64,000 bases of DNA. Origin: Centropus unirufus (lineage: Eukaryota; Chordata; Aves; Cuculiformes; Centropidae). A program made the position numbers and the translations under genes. The stretch is taken from contig VYZI01000147.1 in NCBI GenBank assembly GCA_013397695.1, positions 1 to 64,000 on the forward strand. Direction: 5' to 3'. The notes beneath the pieces are model-generated. The model was not told where the DNA came from and did not search any database. It was given only the letters and a program-made list of their open reading frames with translations. Position 1 is the first letter of the stretch; each line of letters opens with the position of its first letter. This document shows positions 12,907 through 27,800 of this stretch, in pieces.

Positions 12907-15168
12907 AAGGACAAAACACCTCTGATAAGACAGGTCTTGTGCCATCTGGGCATGGGCTCTGTATGTGCCAAGCTGCGCAGGACGCACGCGTTCCCAAGCC
13001 ACCTACCAGCAAGTCTCTTGAGGCGTCGATCTCACACAAAACCAGCCTGTGTGCCGTGCAGAGGCGCCTCCACCAAGGACACCACCAGCACATTCATTAA
13101 CAAGTGTCTATAAGTGACAGACACGTTTGATAACAGCCGGCAGTAAATTCGTACCGATTTTACATTAACTACTTTCACACCAGCGAGGATTTGTCTTTCA
13201 AACAGCGCTGACACAATCCCAATTAATTCCTTCTAACTGGAAGGAACTAAACCAAGTTTCATCAAGAAGTATTATGATAATAACTCACCTTTTCAAATGT
13301 GCAACATTTATTGCAAACACATGGGAGTGAAAACATTTCCTCTGTATCCAAGAAAACACACCCTGCCATCCTCAGTCACCTATCACCCACCTCAAGTGTT
13401 GTTTCAGAACACCTCCTGTCTATGATCAGCATAATTTTACATACAAGAAATTTTAGTGTTTTCACTTTAATATTTAGCTTCCCATTTTATATGACATCTT
13501 TAATTGCACCTCTTGGAATTTTTTTAATTGATATTGCCACCTAGTGGTTTGTTGCAACACTATTAAACAACCATAAAAGCTAACATGAGAACATCAACAT
13601 CTACAGTAAGCCTGAGAAAACCCATCAGAATTTTTTTTTTTTATCAACATAGAAAAATCTAATACTGCTCTTCACCCAAACCAAAGGAAATGGCCAAGGA
13701 CTACTTAAACAATTAAGAATAAAACAGTATCATCAAATAATTTGGTTTATGTTTTGTAATAATCTGATATTGAGTAATTCTCCAAACACAACTTCAGAGA
13801 AAACGTAACATTACTAAAAGCTATTTTTAAAGCTTATTTCTTTCAGCGTATTTCCCATATGCCTGGTCTTACTGGTTTAAAGTCTTCTGGTTTACTGTAG
13901 GTTTGCCATTATAAGTTTAATGGCAAGATGATCCAGGCACCCTAAGTAAAATGCAGAATGAGACCTGGTTTACCCAATATAGAAGGAAATAGCTTTAAAA
14001 ACATTTCTGCTAGCAAGTTCTGCTTTGCTGTAAAAGAAAAGAGAAAAAGTAGACAAGACATTCTTCGGATTTGTGCAGTTCTTCCGTCGCTGTTTCACCC
14101 TGGTCTAAACCAACGCACACACATGGTGTCTTACAATTGCAGATATTCCTGCGCTTTGTTCGGATTACAGACATCTCCAGTATCCCGTGGGAACCCAGAA
14201 AACCGCTGAATGAAAAGACTGCATCACTTTAATCCCTTCTGCTTCTATGTCTCCAGTTCTAACAGAAACAAGAACGTTTCAGTTACATTTAATGAGAAGC
14301 TAAAATTTTTCAAACAATTGGCAATATTGTTTCCAAACGCATCAGTGGTGGTGATTTTAGTATCCTTGGAAATAAAACACACATGCAAAAAAAAAATCAA
14401 ATTTGAACATGCAATTATTTTGAACAACTAATTCACTTTTAAATCAACTTTTTCTTCCAAAAAACAACTCCCATCTATCTTTTTTACCTTGCCACTCAAA
14501 AAGCAGAGGTTGGGTCATTTTCATGTGTCCACCCAAACTTTATTTATTTATTTTAATAACATTTGCCACTTCCAACATTTCAAAAAGTGGATAAAGGCCT
14601 CAAAGCTATAAAGTTTCCACAACTTTTGTGGCAGCTAGGAAGGTTAAAAAAACCAACTATTAGTACTTCACGGAGGAAAAGTCAGGGCAGTGCAGCTCTC
14701 CTAATTTCCATCTTGTCTGCCTGCTGGGGGGGGGTGAGCATGGGAAGACAAGGACTCACACTCGGGACTTGGGCAGAGTGTGGAGAGGAGTATCCAGAGC
14801 ACGTGCAAAAAGTCCACGATACCGTGGTGATGAAGTACAGGTGATGCTGGGTATAAATGCACACAGAACTAAAATGTTTACTACAGCTTCTCTAACCTAA
14901 GCAACACTGAAATATGGAATAGCACTAAATGACCTGCTTTACACGTCCTTTCCTTTATCTGGATTGATTGCCTCCATTAACCTTCATCTAATTGGTATTA
15001 TTAGAGCACAGCTCAAATACATATGGATATTCACACATGCATATATGTAATAGAGAGATAGGAATGTAGTTCTTATTAGTGCACTTTTTATTATTCACGT
15101 CATATAAAAACACTACTGACGTCATAGTCAGGAAAGAAAAAAATAATTCTTTTTTCTCAACCTTGAAG

Positions 15169-15198
15169 AGCTATATAGACCAGGAGGTCTATATAGCT
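15169..15198. repeat. Perfect 13-bp inverted repeat with 4-base loop
   Basis: AGCTATATAGACC (15169-15181) and its exact reverse complement (15186-15198) are separated by AGGA. It could form a hairpin in DNA or RNA. There is no T-run or gene end beside it, and no function is evident. Confidence 0.9.
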
Positions 15199-18100
15199 TT
15201 TTGTATAGAAAGTCTTTTACATACAACATCATTCTCTAAAATACGTGAAAAATCTTCCCATTATTCCCTAACACTTTTTTTTTAGCTACTTTAGAACACA
15301 GAGAGTATTTCTATTATGAAGAAAGATCATACCTTGAAATTGCTTTTAAACCTTTCCAACTATTTTAGCTAAAACGTCTATTCAACACACAATGCTACAT
15401 AACTTTGCCCACTTACAAAAAAAAAAAAAGCCCCTAGAGCTTCTTTCACAATAGCAGGTAGACAGGTTATTTTGAGAGAAGAAATAACAGTTTTCTAATG
15501 CAGTGTGGAATAACTACACACTAAATGTAAATAAACCCAAAAGCTACTCTGCAAACCACTGATATTTTAAGATACTACTTTAACGAGATTCAGCCTTACG
15601 CGGTCATTCCAAAGCCAATTTGCAAATAAGAGTTTTCCCACTACCCAGGATTTTCCCACTATCTACTACAGCAGTTCCCAGCACAGAAATAACTTTGAAA
15701 TGTTAATAAAATAGTTCAAGGCCATACAGACTTTCCATAAAACCAAAGCAGACTCCATTGGAATTTTAACTCACAGCTGATTCTATAAATTCGAAAAATT
15801 TTAAAGGTAGGAGCCTCTTCCTCTGATAGAAAACTCTTCTTACAAGCTACTTGCAAACATTCCCTCAGGCGTGCTGTATGAAATTCCTAGGACATCCATT
15901 TTCCTGAAAAAGGGTGCAGAATACCCCTTCACTTGGGCATCACCGGAACAGCCCTAGACCTATGCTTTGTCACTCCCTGGCTGCCTCTCTGAACTTTCAG
16001 CCACTGCAGCATCACCAAGGCTCAGAGCCTGGCATTGACTGCACAAATTCAGCATATTTGCATCTTATCAACCTGAACCAAGAGCGGCGCCTGCTCCTTG
16101 CCTGACCCAACAAGGCCAGACCATGGAGCCCAGAAATTTGGTGCTGCCACTGTTTGGGCTACGGGTTTTGTATAAAATTCAAATTCAAATGCCATTCAAA
16201 TGCCTCTCCCCTCCTTTGTTTTAGCCATCGTTTTGCTTTGTACAGCTGTGCAGCGGAGCACCTACTGCCATACACACATCTGGAAGCAACACAGCAATAA
16301 TAATCATCCTGTGTGAAGTGAACACAGTGCTGGAATAAAAAGCAGGATAAAGGGGTAGAGACGTGGAACAACTGCAGGACCAAAAAGTCACAGGATGAGA
16401 GGCCCAGGGCTACAAACTCCTCACCAGTGGTCAGGGACTGGGCGCAGGATCGCAGCCTGGGAGCTGGGCAAAGCCCCTTACAGGGGTGGAAAGAATAGGT
16501 ATCAAACATATGTAAAATACACCATTTTACTCCCAGCCTCCATATGGAAAACTGAGTTCAGAATCAAGTTAATTTATCATCCTCTGAATTAAAGACAGTT
16601 AAACAATGTGTTACTAAGAAGGGAAATAGCAAGCAACTTTATTCATGTATACATATACACACTCTCTTAACCTCACTAAGTCCCATTTTCCAATTTCCAC
16701 AAATTTATTTGAGCATTCGGGGTGTTTGCTCACACCAATCAGAATGGATATACAATTCTTCCCCAACAGTGAAACCCTACATGGTAGATCACACTTTTCC
16801 TTTTGTACTGGTCCCCTTACTCAGCCTCTGCTCTTTTTCCTTCCTCCAAATACCCCCCACCTTATTCATGTATATCTGCTTGGATAGGGAAATGTCATTA
16901 TACACTCACTTTTCATTCTGATATTCTAGGAATACATTTACTGACAGCAAGCCTGGGCTTTGCTCTGCTGATAAAAGCAGAAATTAAATTCTATTTTGGG
17001 AAATAGAGTGAAGATGTTTTTAATGTAGATTAAAACCTCATCAAGAATTACTTGTGGTAATTCAGTTTGAAATAAATCATATCATCCTAAAAACAGAAAC
17101 GAGGCAGCTTGCTGCTTTTTATTTCACTTCCTTATAACACTGTCATGCTGTGAAGAGGATGTCACCAGAAGCAAACACCCATGCAGGAAGGTGATATTAC
17201 TGGGCAAAGAAGCGAGAGGGGATCAATTTTCCTACTTTGTTGTGTTCAGCCTCTCCTGAAACACTAAGACGTGACACACTTCAGCCCTGCTATTGGATGA
17301 TTACCTTGGTAAGGTGTTAAGAGACCTTATGTACTGAGTTTAAATGGTACTGAACAACTCCCACATTAAGTTCCTTCTGTAAAGGCAATATTTTATCTAC
17401 ACACACTTAGATAAATATTATTTATTATCTATAGAAATCATCTACAAAACATGAAGCAAAGCACATGTTTTCTCAAAAATAAAATATTGGCAGAGTTGAA
17501 AATGGACTAAGAAGAAAAAATATTAAGGATACAAACACTGAAAACCAATATAATTTTCTTATCACTGCAATGTTATTTTAACATCGTTCCTTTATTACCA
17601 ATGTAAAAATCATGGCACCAAAACTGAAATATGGCTGTGAAACAGTCTGAAGAGAGGGTCTGAGAACTGGTTATCACCTCATCTTGCCACTGGAGATGGC
17701 TGCAAAGCAGCAATGATTGCTAAAGCAACCATGCCTGGTGCCCCACAGTTCAGAGTTGAGCTTATTAATTCAAACCATGCGTAGTTACAAGTCACCACCT
17801 CAGGCTGTGAACTGTAATTAGGAAGAAGCTGGCACATGTTCAGTTCCATTGCCCTGGCATATAAACACTGCTACGTCTCAAAACCACTCTGAATAAACGA
17901 ACAGGGCAAGCAAGTTCTCTGCATTTTCTCCATCGTGTCCTGGTGCTAAGGAACAGCAAGATATGGCACCCTGAAAGACACAAGCTAGTGAGAGCCGTTT
18001 TGGAAATACAGAATTAGATGATCACTTCAAAAGAATAACTTCTTTATTCCCAAGGCAAATATTTCCATTACACAAAAAGTATTTTTATGGCTTCGGAAAT

Positions 18101-21100
18101 ATCAGTACAGAAGAGTTCTTCTCTTTCTCAATAATAAGAACAGGAGAAATAAACTGATTTTCTGCACCTTGTTTGCTACAAAATACACAGGAAGTTTGCC
18201 AGCTGTGCTGCCACACTTTCAGACAAACACCGATTCTCAACAATACTTGTTTCAGACAACTGGGAAAAAATCGCTTCTATCTATTGCATAAGTAGTTTTG
18301 ACCTAGTTTCCAGATGCTGGATTTACAAAACAACTCAGATTAGCAGTGAGAATGCAATACTTGAAAGTAACTAAACCATGCTAAAGACCAAAGCAGTTGT
18401 CTAATAGGAATCTAGGGATCCAAAATATAGTGGTATCCGTAGCCTAGGTCTTGATGGCTCTCTCTCACAATTTAAGTCACCCTGAGATTCACACCTTGTT
18501 CACATCCAGCTCCGCCAAGAGCCTTGCCTGGCAGGTGTGCCCAGATTATGTCCGCCCACAACTGCAATACCAAATCCATCACAAAGTTCCTGGCACTGCT
18601 TGTGCCCAGTGGGAGACTCCACCAAATGCACAGTGCTGGAAGCAACTGCCACAATTGCTGTGTGTTATCTTCTCAACGCTGCCGACACAATCCAAGACTC
18701 ACAACAGCAAACATCTCTGGGAAACAAAAAAGAAAATCTGTGACTGATATAAAAAAAGAGGCAATTAATGCTCTGATAGTATCTGAGTAGAATTTGATTA
18801 CAAGTCTAGGACCGATACCATGAGACGTGGACACCAACGTGTGCTGAACGCTGTGTCGCTAATATACTGCCCTGGCTGCCCTGAGCACAGACTACCTTTA
18901 AAAAAAAAAAAAAAAAGAAAGCAAAAGTACATGGGGCTTTTTTTCAGATACTATTGTCTAGTAAAGATGATTCCTATTCTTTGAGCTAAAACTCATGACA
19001 GCATGGTGAAGCTCATGGTCTTTTCCAAGTTTCCCTGACACTGCTAATATTTTAAAACATTCACCTGGGAACAGACTCTGACAACCAGGATCTGTCATGC
19101 TGAGCCTTTTGACACTGGGAAGGGGAACTTGAAAGCAAGTTTAAGCCTTTGATCTCCTCAAGGCTCCCTCGTTCATAAAAACACTGAATTGTGACTGCTA
19201 TGCTGAAACTAAAAACTATTTTAATCACACAAACAGCCTCATTCTGACCAAACCACCACGTTAGTTTTGTGACTTGGCTGCAGTCAAGCAGCATGCTGAT
19301 ACCTGCGTATTAATGCAACTTGATGGCAACGCTTTCCCTTTAATCTCTTGTCTTCCAACTCATCAGTCTGTTGCTCCTAGTTAAAACAAAGCAGAGATGT
19401 AAAGCTACTGGCCGTCCCTTACATGCCAAACCCTAGCACAGCCTATGGATTGGCACTTGCACATGGCAGCCTGAAATAAGAAGCTTTAAATTCCACAGGC
19501 ATCTAACTTATTTCACAGGTGAGGGAATTACTGAGCTAATACATAAGCATGAGAATTCAAGCTTTAAAACAAAGCTAGCTCTTCACAGAAGAAATAACCC
19601 AAATCCTTAGATTTCTTAGATTCACAGCTTTAAATCCCAGGCTCATTTTGGCATCAAACTCAGACCTGCAGATGGCATCAAAGCCTACAGGAAAAGCAGC
19701 ACTTTGCCATGCCTCCCCACCCCTTCATCGCTCCCTTGCTCTCCTTGGCCTTATGAAAGCTCTTCTCAAACCCACACTTCTACTGAGTCACTGTAGACTG
19801 GGATTTGGTAGCTAACTCCAGTTTCACAGCCCCTTCCCAAGCCCAGGACAGGAGTGCCACACATTCAATCACTCCAGCTCCACTTGGATCTAGGCTTGCA
19901 GACACCAGCAGGTTTACACACGCTACCAGATGCTGCGATTGATTACTGAGGTGGCCTTAAAAATCTAAGAGCTGCCACGCTATAGATCAAATACATGCAA
20001 GGCCAGCATTGTGTCACAGGGTGCCAGAAAGACTTGTCACTCTGTATTAGGACAAACTTAATGACCGGGTTTCAGCAAACACTGGCTTGGAAAGTCAAAG
20101 TGCACCACCGATTGTATACTCGAAAATTACTTATAGTTGTAGTGTACAGTCTTGTCCTCCTCAAACCTACTTATAATCTGGCATCTATAACATTGCAAAG
20201 CCACATTCTGTCATTTTACTATATAAAAAGTAGTACCTTGTTTTGCATTACAGTCACTCTTTGGATACCATTGGTTTGCAATGAAAAAAGGCAAGTTATT
20301 AGTCCTTCTCTTTCTATAGCATCAATGATTTTTCAGCCATGCCAAAACGTTCCTTAACTGTCTTTACATAATTGAAAGCCCCAGTCATAAATTAAGCTGT
20401 CTAATACCCTCAATCACCCTCATGACCTCCTCTGAACAATACTTAGTTTTACACTGTCTTTTTCAACATAAGAGGTAAAGCATGTAACATAAGCATTACT
20501 GTAAACCACAATTTATACAGAAGCACAACTTCTTTTAAAACATTTTATAATTAGGTTTCAAACATTAAAAGAGCCACTAAAAATTCCAGTTTAAATAAAG
20601 TTGTCTTGCTATGTATCCTCATTACAGCCTTAGCTGCACTTAATTGGCATTCTTTTCATTACTTTCTACTTGGATTTTAGTTACTTTTTTTTTTTTAATC
20701 TAGGATTCAGTGTTCTACTTTTTTGTTTCTACAGGACACGTGAACTCAAGTTGCCCTGCTGTCCAAGTGCTGTCCACTTATCTCAAGGTGATAAGTGACC
20801 ACCGGGTACTCAGACTTGAACTCAGAGTTGGGAATAAAACCAGCTGCCTTAACATCCTTCCACAGTTCTGTATAGAACAGAGCAGGCCCTGCCCACTGCT
20901 CAGCGGGACAAACCTTAGCCAGAACCCAACCTTCTGAAGGTCCTGGAAAGGAACTTGGAGCTGTGTCTTCCCTAAGCCCTCTGGTAAAGGGAGGACTCTC
21001 CCCACTCTGACTGCACCTTCCCTCTTGAAGACACAGCCCAGTCGTGCATTTGCTCCCCTTACAGGAGCCACGCTCAGGCGGGCAGGCACAGAAGCAGAAC

Positions 21101-23206
21101 TTCCATCTCGCCCATCTCCAGGCTCCGTGTCACTACCCAAGAACCTCTTCTATAATGAATTTTTACAAACATTTTATGTTTCGGTCTATGAAGAGGGAAT
21201 ACATCCCAAAACAGGTGAACAATAGCAGGAGGGCAGCGAGTGGGAGACAGGCGCATCTATTAAACAGGGAAATCAGAATAAAGAGATCAATACAAGAAAA
21301 AAAGACATCCCAAGGGAGTTTTGTTTAGAAATGAATATAAAAACAGTATAATTTTAGTAGTTTGGAAATGAGTAAACAATGGGTTTTCATATCAGAATTT
21401 AAAGCACAGATATTGTACTTGGACAGCTCTGATCTCTATTGCTGCAACAAGGACAATAGAGATATTTTTCCCGCAGGGATAGGAAAGTATAATTGACCTT
21501 GAACTATGGAATTCTCCCTTCCATTTTAGAAAAATGCCAACTAAGCATCGACAATAGCTCAAGGCAATTGAAGCCCTTGATTCTTTCAGTCTCTAACATT
21601 CAAATTATTGACTTTTAATCAACTAACTTCTGTTGAGGAAAAAAACAGTAAGGTACCAATACTGTCAAGAAGCATCATTCCACTGCAGGCTACTCCATGG
21701 TTAGTCGTTAACCAACAAGTTCAAGGTATGATTCCTTTAGTATTAACACTCAAAGAGACTCCTTAGCAGAAAATGACTTCATTATGCAGAATTTTGGTAT
21801 CAAAGTCAAAAGCCTCCCAAAAGAAAACAAAACCAGAGTGAGTGGGATTTAATATATGCGCTATTTTAATCACAAGATTTCCAAACGTGCAGGCTAACTT
21901 AAAAACAGGGCACATATAACTAAAAAAAAAAAAAGTTACTACCTTTATAGAGGTTCACTTTGAAACTTAGTAGATCACCTTTTTCAGTCAAAAAGCTTGT
22001 TTATAATGTCTCCTGTTAAATGCAAAACCACCAATGGTTATCAGGCTCAGATAAAAACTTCTGCAATTCAGCTCTGTAACGTGTTTATTTACACTACATT
22101 TGATTTTCTAGCCATTTCTCCACATATCTCCTGCACGCTGTCAGAGATCCACCCAAACACAATCGTTCCCAAAGCAGAGCTCATCCTAAACGGCGTGTTA
22201 CTGGGGTAGAAAGGGGGGCAGAGAAGGAAGACTAAGCTCTGACACCTTTAAATAGAACCAACCCTCTTACAGTGTGCTATAACTGACAATGCTTTAAAGG
22301 TGAAAAATGAGAAAACCAGGGTCTTAAGGAAAAGTGTCGAAACCAGGAAGCAGGGGTTATCACTTTAAATATAGGAAGGATAAGATCAACAGTTTCGTAA
22401 AGACATGGATATTGGGAATTGTAAAAACATGTAAAAAGGCAAGGTTTTTGTTCCTTCAAATATTAATGGAATATTTAAAAAATATTTTTCCTTTTAGAAA
22501 CAAAACAGGGCCCACTACCAATATCCCATTGGCAATTAGGACAAAATTAGTTGTTGACTATTAAAATACAGGCTACATTACAAGGGTAAGTGTTGGGCAG
22601 AATTACAACACGAGTAAGCAAAGGGAACAATTAAGAACCATATAGCAATTGGATTCAGTTTTCATTTTAAACCCTTTCCTCTGTAGAGAACTAAGGTCAC
22701 CTAATCCCTTCCACTAGATATTGCAATAATTTTGGGTACTATCTTTCTATATCTTTCCTAGCCCTCCTCTTCAAAAGCTTCTACAAAATTAATATTAGCT
22801 TCTCTGACGTTGTTCAGTAAATCACCCCAAGAACAACAAAAAAAAACCCAAAACCTCATGCATGTTACAGCTGAGGGGCAGATACAAGCCCACCTCAAAC
22901 TGTGGAAGTTCATGGTCATTCTCACATAGGAAGCCCGAAAGGTATGTCTGTAGCCTTTGATGAGTGAAAAGAATCCATTCAGCAAACACCCACAAGCACA
23001 GCAACTACCCAACAGATGCTGCTTCTAAGAAAAAAAGCTTAGTTGTCACAATACAAAGTGATTATTTTGTCTAAGCATAACAAACACGCTTGAGGAAGCA
23101 CCGAAAGGCTTGTGTAATTTCCTGGACAGTAATTAACTTTCTGGTCTTCCTCATCCATGCCTACACCCAGGCTTCCTTCTAACGAGGTTTAAAATAATTT
23201 CCATCT

Positions 23207-23256
23207 TATATATATATTATGTGTAAATGTGCGTGTGTGCGTGCTTGCGTGCGTGG
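23207..23256. repeat. TA then GT/GC simple repeat
   Basis: A short TATATATATAT run is followed by alternating GTGCGTGTGTGCGTGC. It is a compound microsatellite of alternating purine-pyrimidine sequence. Confidence 0.8.
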
Positions 23257-24489
23257 CAGCAAATGCAGGAGCATTTTCACATGAGAAGACAGGAAAAAGC
23301 AGCTAGAGAAGGGTTCCTACCCACAGCTCACTGTCTTACGCAATCACAGCTACAGACCAAATGAAAACGGTTTTCAGAAGAGATACAGACTTTTTTATTA
23401 CACACATTAAGACAACAGAGATCAATCCTTGTCTCTTAAGGGTAAATTATTAAAACAAATGTCCTGTGTCTGTGTCTCCCTTAACAGGACCAGGGTTCTC
23501 CTCTAAATGAGGAAATGGAGAGTTTAATCCCATGCAAAGTCCTGACACAACGTTCTCAGTGTCATTTTTTGTCACATTTCTATTTCTTCAATGGAATTTC
23601 TAACTTAATTAGACACATTTATTTCTACAACTCTTATGGCTCCAGGAAACACTTGAGACTTTACACAAACCTCACTTGAGAAGACTCTTGCTGGAGGGCT
23701 GCAAAGAGTTGAATATTTAGCATAGCCATGAGAAGAACAGGTTTCTCTTCAGATTTTACTCTTGCCCTACATCAAGATAATCTATGGACACCAAAAAAGA
23801 TTGCATGCATGCCTTTCAATCTTTTTCACACACACTAAATCACTGAAATGGTCAAAGTGTACTTAGGATGTCATCAAGAAGCCAAATAATGAAGGAATTA
23901 TTTCCTTCAAGATAATGTGTGGGAATTCAGTGAGTTATCCAAAATTAAATATACTTTTATTTGGTCCAGTCTTTATCAAACCAAATTACATTTGTTATTA
24001 CTAAATAAAAAGAAAGGTTGTATAACTGTCACATACATCTTCAAATTATCATTTAAAAAAAAAAAAAATCGATGGCTTCTGCAGCCTGTCACTATCTTGA
24101 TAACAAAAGGAAGAGAGACATTTTTGTATTTCCACAGGCCCTGTCCACAAAATTTATTACCATCCTGCTCTGTAGTTACAGTAAATAAAAAAAGTTAAAG
24201 AAAAAGTTAAAGCAACCCAGTCATTATGAACATTACATCCCAACCACCCATCTCACTATGACCTGAACTATGAAAGCAGTCATTTTCCCTCCCCCACTGA
24301 GGCGCTGCTGTTTAGGGTAACTCTGCTGAACCAGGGTATTTTCCCTAATAAAACAAACATTGGACTAAAAAAATCATCAAATATAATTATTACAAATGAA
24401 ATTAAGGTCCCAGCATGGGCTATCTATTGCCTGTTGAAAACCTGCCATAACCAAGGAGCCAGTAGAGGCTGGGGGACGGAACACAGGGA

Positions 24490-24810
24490 CAGGACATGTC
24501 ATTACAGTATTCCAGTACTTAGGAGGCTACGAAGACGAGTCTGTCTTTTCACAAGGAGCCACGCAGAAAGGATAAGGGGCAATGGGTACCAAGTTGCACT
24601 GGGTGAGGTTTCATTTTGATATGAAAAAGAATTTTTTTACGGTGAGAACAATCAATCACTGGAACAACATCCTCAGGGACATAGTGGAGTCCCCAGCTTT
24701 TCAAGGCAAGGTGCCAGACAATCACGCCCAGACGGGTTCCGCTCCCACAACGGCTGGACAAGATGATCTTTTGAGGCCACTCTCAAGCTGAGCTGTTCTA
24801 TGAAAAAGGC
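24490..24810 (+). mobile_element. CR1 LINE 3' fragment
   Basis: It shows the typical sequence of a CR1 3' end: a fragment around CAGTATTCCAGTACTTAGGAGG, then AAGAATTTTTTTACGGTGAGAA, the ATCACTGGAACAAC block and GACAAGATGATCTTTTGAGG, ending near CTGTTCTATGA. It is an old copy with several differences from the usual sequence. It is the only CR1 I recognise in the left 29 kb, and lies antisense to SRPK2. Confidence 0.85.
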
Positions 24811-27800
24811 ATGAATCTTGGCAAAATTGTATGGTCCATTAATTCTTTGCTAATGGATGTCCTGATGCTTACATGACAATAACTACTTTCACTATATTAA
24901 TCTTTAAGTAGACCTCTACAGAATATTACAAATGGTGGAGCCAATCACATTTCAGAATTCTTTATTAGAGCTGCAGGATGTTTTCTTCCTACATGATACA
25001 GAGTTCAAAACAGAAAGAGGAACAAACTTTTTAAGACACACGCTACTTCACACTGAAATTTACTCTAGATTCCATTCAACCCCATAAAAAGTCTTTAATA
25101 TGTGTTTTATTATCATATTACAAAGGTGAACATTGGACTGAGTCAGATATTCAAGATCAAACATGTCACAGCACCTGTAATGTCAATACATCCAATTATT
25201 AACTTCTTTACAAAAGGATTGTTAGTGTTATATCTAGACAACTGAAATCCACATTGTTTCTCTCAGCTGAATCTTTGTGCGTTGTACTCCTCCAGAGGGC
25301 ACAATGTTAAGCACCTGAAGCCTGCACACACTCAGCAGGTAAATAACCAAGATGAAAAGTTACAGCCCTGCAGTACAAGAGGCTAAAGTCTCAAAATTTG
25401 ACAGAAACAGGAAGATACAGCTCCAATTAAAATAACCTTTGCAAGAAGATGAAAGACTATCAAGAAAGAAGGCAAGAGTAGCAATTCCCATCAACATGAC
25501 ATTCTGGGTAAATTTCAAAAACACTGAGTGGGCTTCCTAAGCCGATCCACCCCTAGGAATACATAACCACTCTACGATACCAACATATTGTGGCCTCCAG
25601 CCACTGGTTGTCAGAAACAAAAGCCCATTTCACATATTTCATAAATTCACACTTCCACCCTCACCCTTGGAAGCGTGGGGGGGAACCAAACTAATGAAAA
25701 AGCTTGGGAAGAATTTGCAAAACTTCTGCAAGCAAAAAATAAATTAAGTTAATGAAGCCACTGTAACACTGTGCAAGAGGGGTATTTTTATTCTCCCCAA
25801 AGAGTTATGGAAAGGGGCTGAAAAACCCTGTGGTAGAGAAACACTGACAAACAGAAGTAGTGAATGATGGTCAGATGTTTAAGATTCCATCGTAATGTCA
25901 AATATCCAAAACCTCAATAGGTGTACAATACCTGGGGGCCGAAAATTCAGCCACCTGGCAGTGCACAGCACAGAAATCTGGCACTTCCCATGTTACCCAA
26001 CATGCATAGTCTTCACCGCTAGAATGCAGTATCACATGGTCTCCATCACCTGTTCTAAAGCAGTGCTTAAAGACAAAACCAAAAAGCCTACTCTACGAGC
26101 AAACTGAATTTTGAAAACTCCATCCTGATAGCTGGATTTGTGCATTTGTATTCAAATACTCAGCACACAATACTCTCCATACACCTACCCACCATCTGAT
26201 TATTTTTTTTTTTTTTTTACATATAAAGCACTATCCTTTAACACAGGATAAAAATTTATAGTAAATGTGTTAAAGATGACAAGTCTCTAATTGGGTATTC
26301 AGTTGATTTTTGTAACATTAGCTTATTCAAATTAAGTCAGGCAAAATAAACACAGCCAAGATAGAACTTTGTTCCAGTTGAAGCCAACACTACTCTGAAT
26401 ATAAAGAGCCTATAACTCTGCTGAATGCAAAAGGCAGACATAGCTGAGGCCATCTCTCACCTAACTGGGTTCTGCTAGTGCTAGGTAGGTAAGCCTGTTT
26501 GCTGGCCTTTATCTGTAAGCAAGTTCCTCTCTGAACACAGGCTTGGGCACCTGCCATAAATGCTGTCACACAACTCTCTCTCAATGTAAATCTCCATTTT
26601 AAGGAGAAACAACTCAGCGGATCTGAATTACCCATTCTGATTAATCATTTGTCGGACTAAAAAATACATACGCAGTTTGTACACACTGCATGCAAGGCCA
26701 TTCATCACAACCAAAACTAAATGCTGTTATCTTAAAAGAGTGAGATTTTCTTTTCCAGTCGCCTGGATGACTGAATTCAAGGTAAGGCCATACCAAGTAG
26801 ACTTTACCATTAGATGCAATTTTAGATATAGTCTTGATTCAAGACAAAGTGCCTTCTCTTCAGAACACGAGCCGCTTAACTTCTACTTTCTTATTTTTCC
26901 ACCCTATTACACAAAAATATGGATGCACCTCCATCAGTTCTCACCACTGACTTAAGGGGTCAACACTGAGCAGTTATAGGACCAATCTCACAGCCTTCTG
27001 TGGCAATTAAGGTCATACCAGACAAAAAGCTATTCAGTGTTAAAAAGCACTGTAATTTCTTCTTCTTATTGTGTCATCATCTTAATACCCTTCAAACAAA
27101 AGCCTGCAAGTAAGCCACGATGTGATATAACCCTCCCAGCCAATTCTGGAAGAGGAATCCTGCAGCTCCTTTGAAGCACATTGTTACCAGCAACAATGGA
27201 AGTGGCTCTGTAAAGGCAGAGAAGAGTCTTCCCATGAACCACGCTTAAAGAAAAGCCAACTTTGGATTCAAAACCAAGCCACAATTTTCCCATAGTGAAC
27301 AAGTTCACTGCAGGGAACTTATGGTGCAGAATTTCCACCCTTCACATCAACATTTACACTTGCAGCTAGTGTGCATTTGATGAGCATCACTGGTACGGCA
27401 CAGCTCCAACACATTAGTACGTACACTGTGGCACCTGAATTTAAAGCAAGGATAGGAAGAGGACAAAACATATTTTTGGTGAGATTATTTTCTGAAAAAA
27501 TGTCCAACAATGGCTTTCTTTTGCAGGTCTAAACTATTTAAGCCATATGCAAGGAGGCTTAGAAACTTGAAAGGAGTTTCCCTTTCATAAGGAACCATAA
27601 AACAGAGTAGGAGGTCTCCACGGCATAAAAGCGGTTTGAAGAGAAAACCAAACACAGAGCAGGAAAGAAACGATGGCTCTGTTGCCTACCCAGCAAAACC
27701 ACTGTTTCCCACGGCAACCAAACGGATTGGTCCATTGCATCTGGAAATGCCTACTCAGTATGGCAAGTGGCCAGCTACTGACTGCGCACCCTAACTTAAC

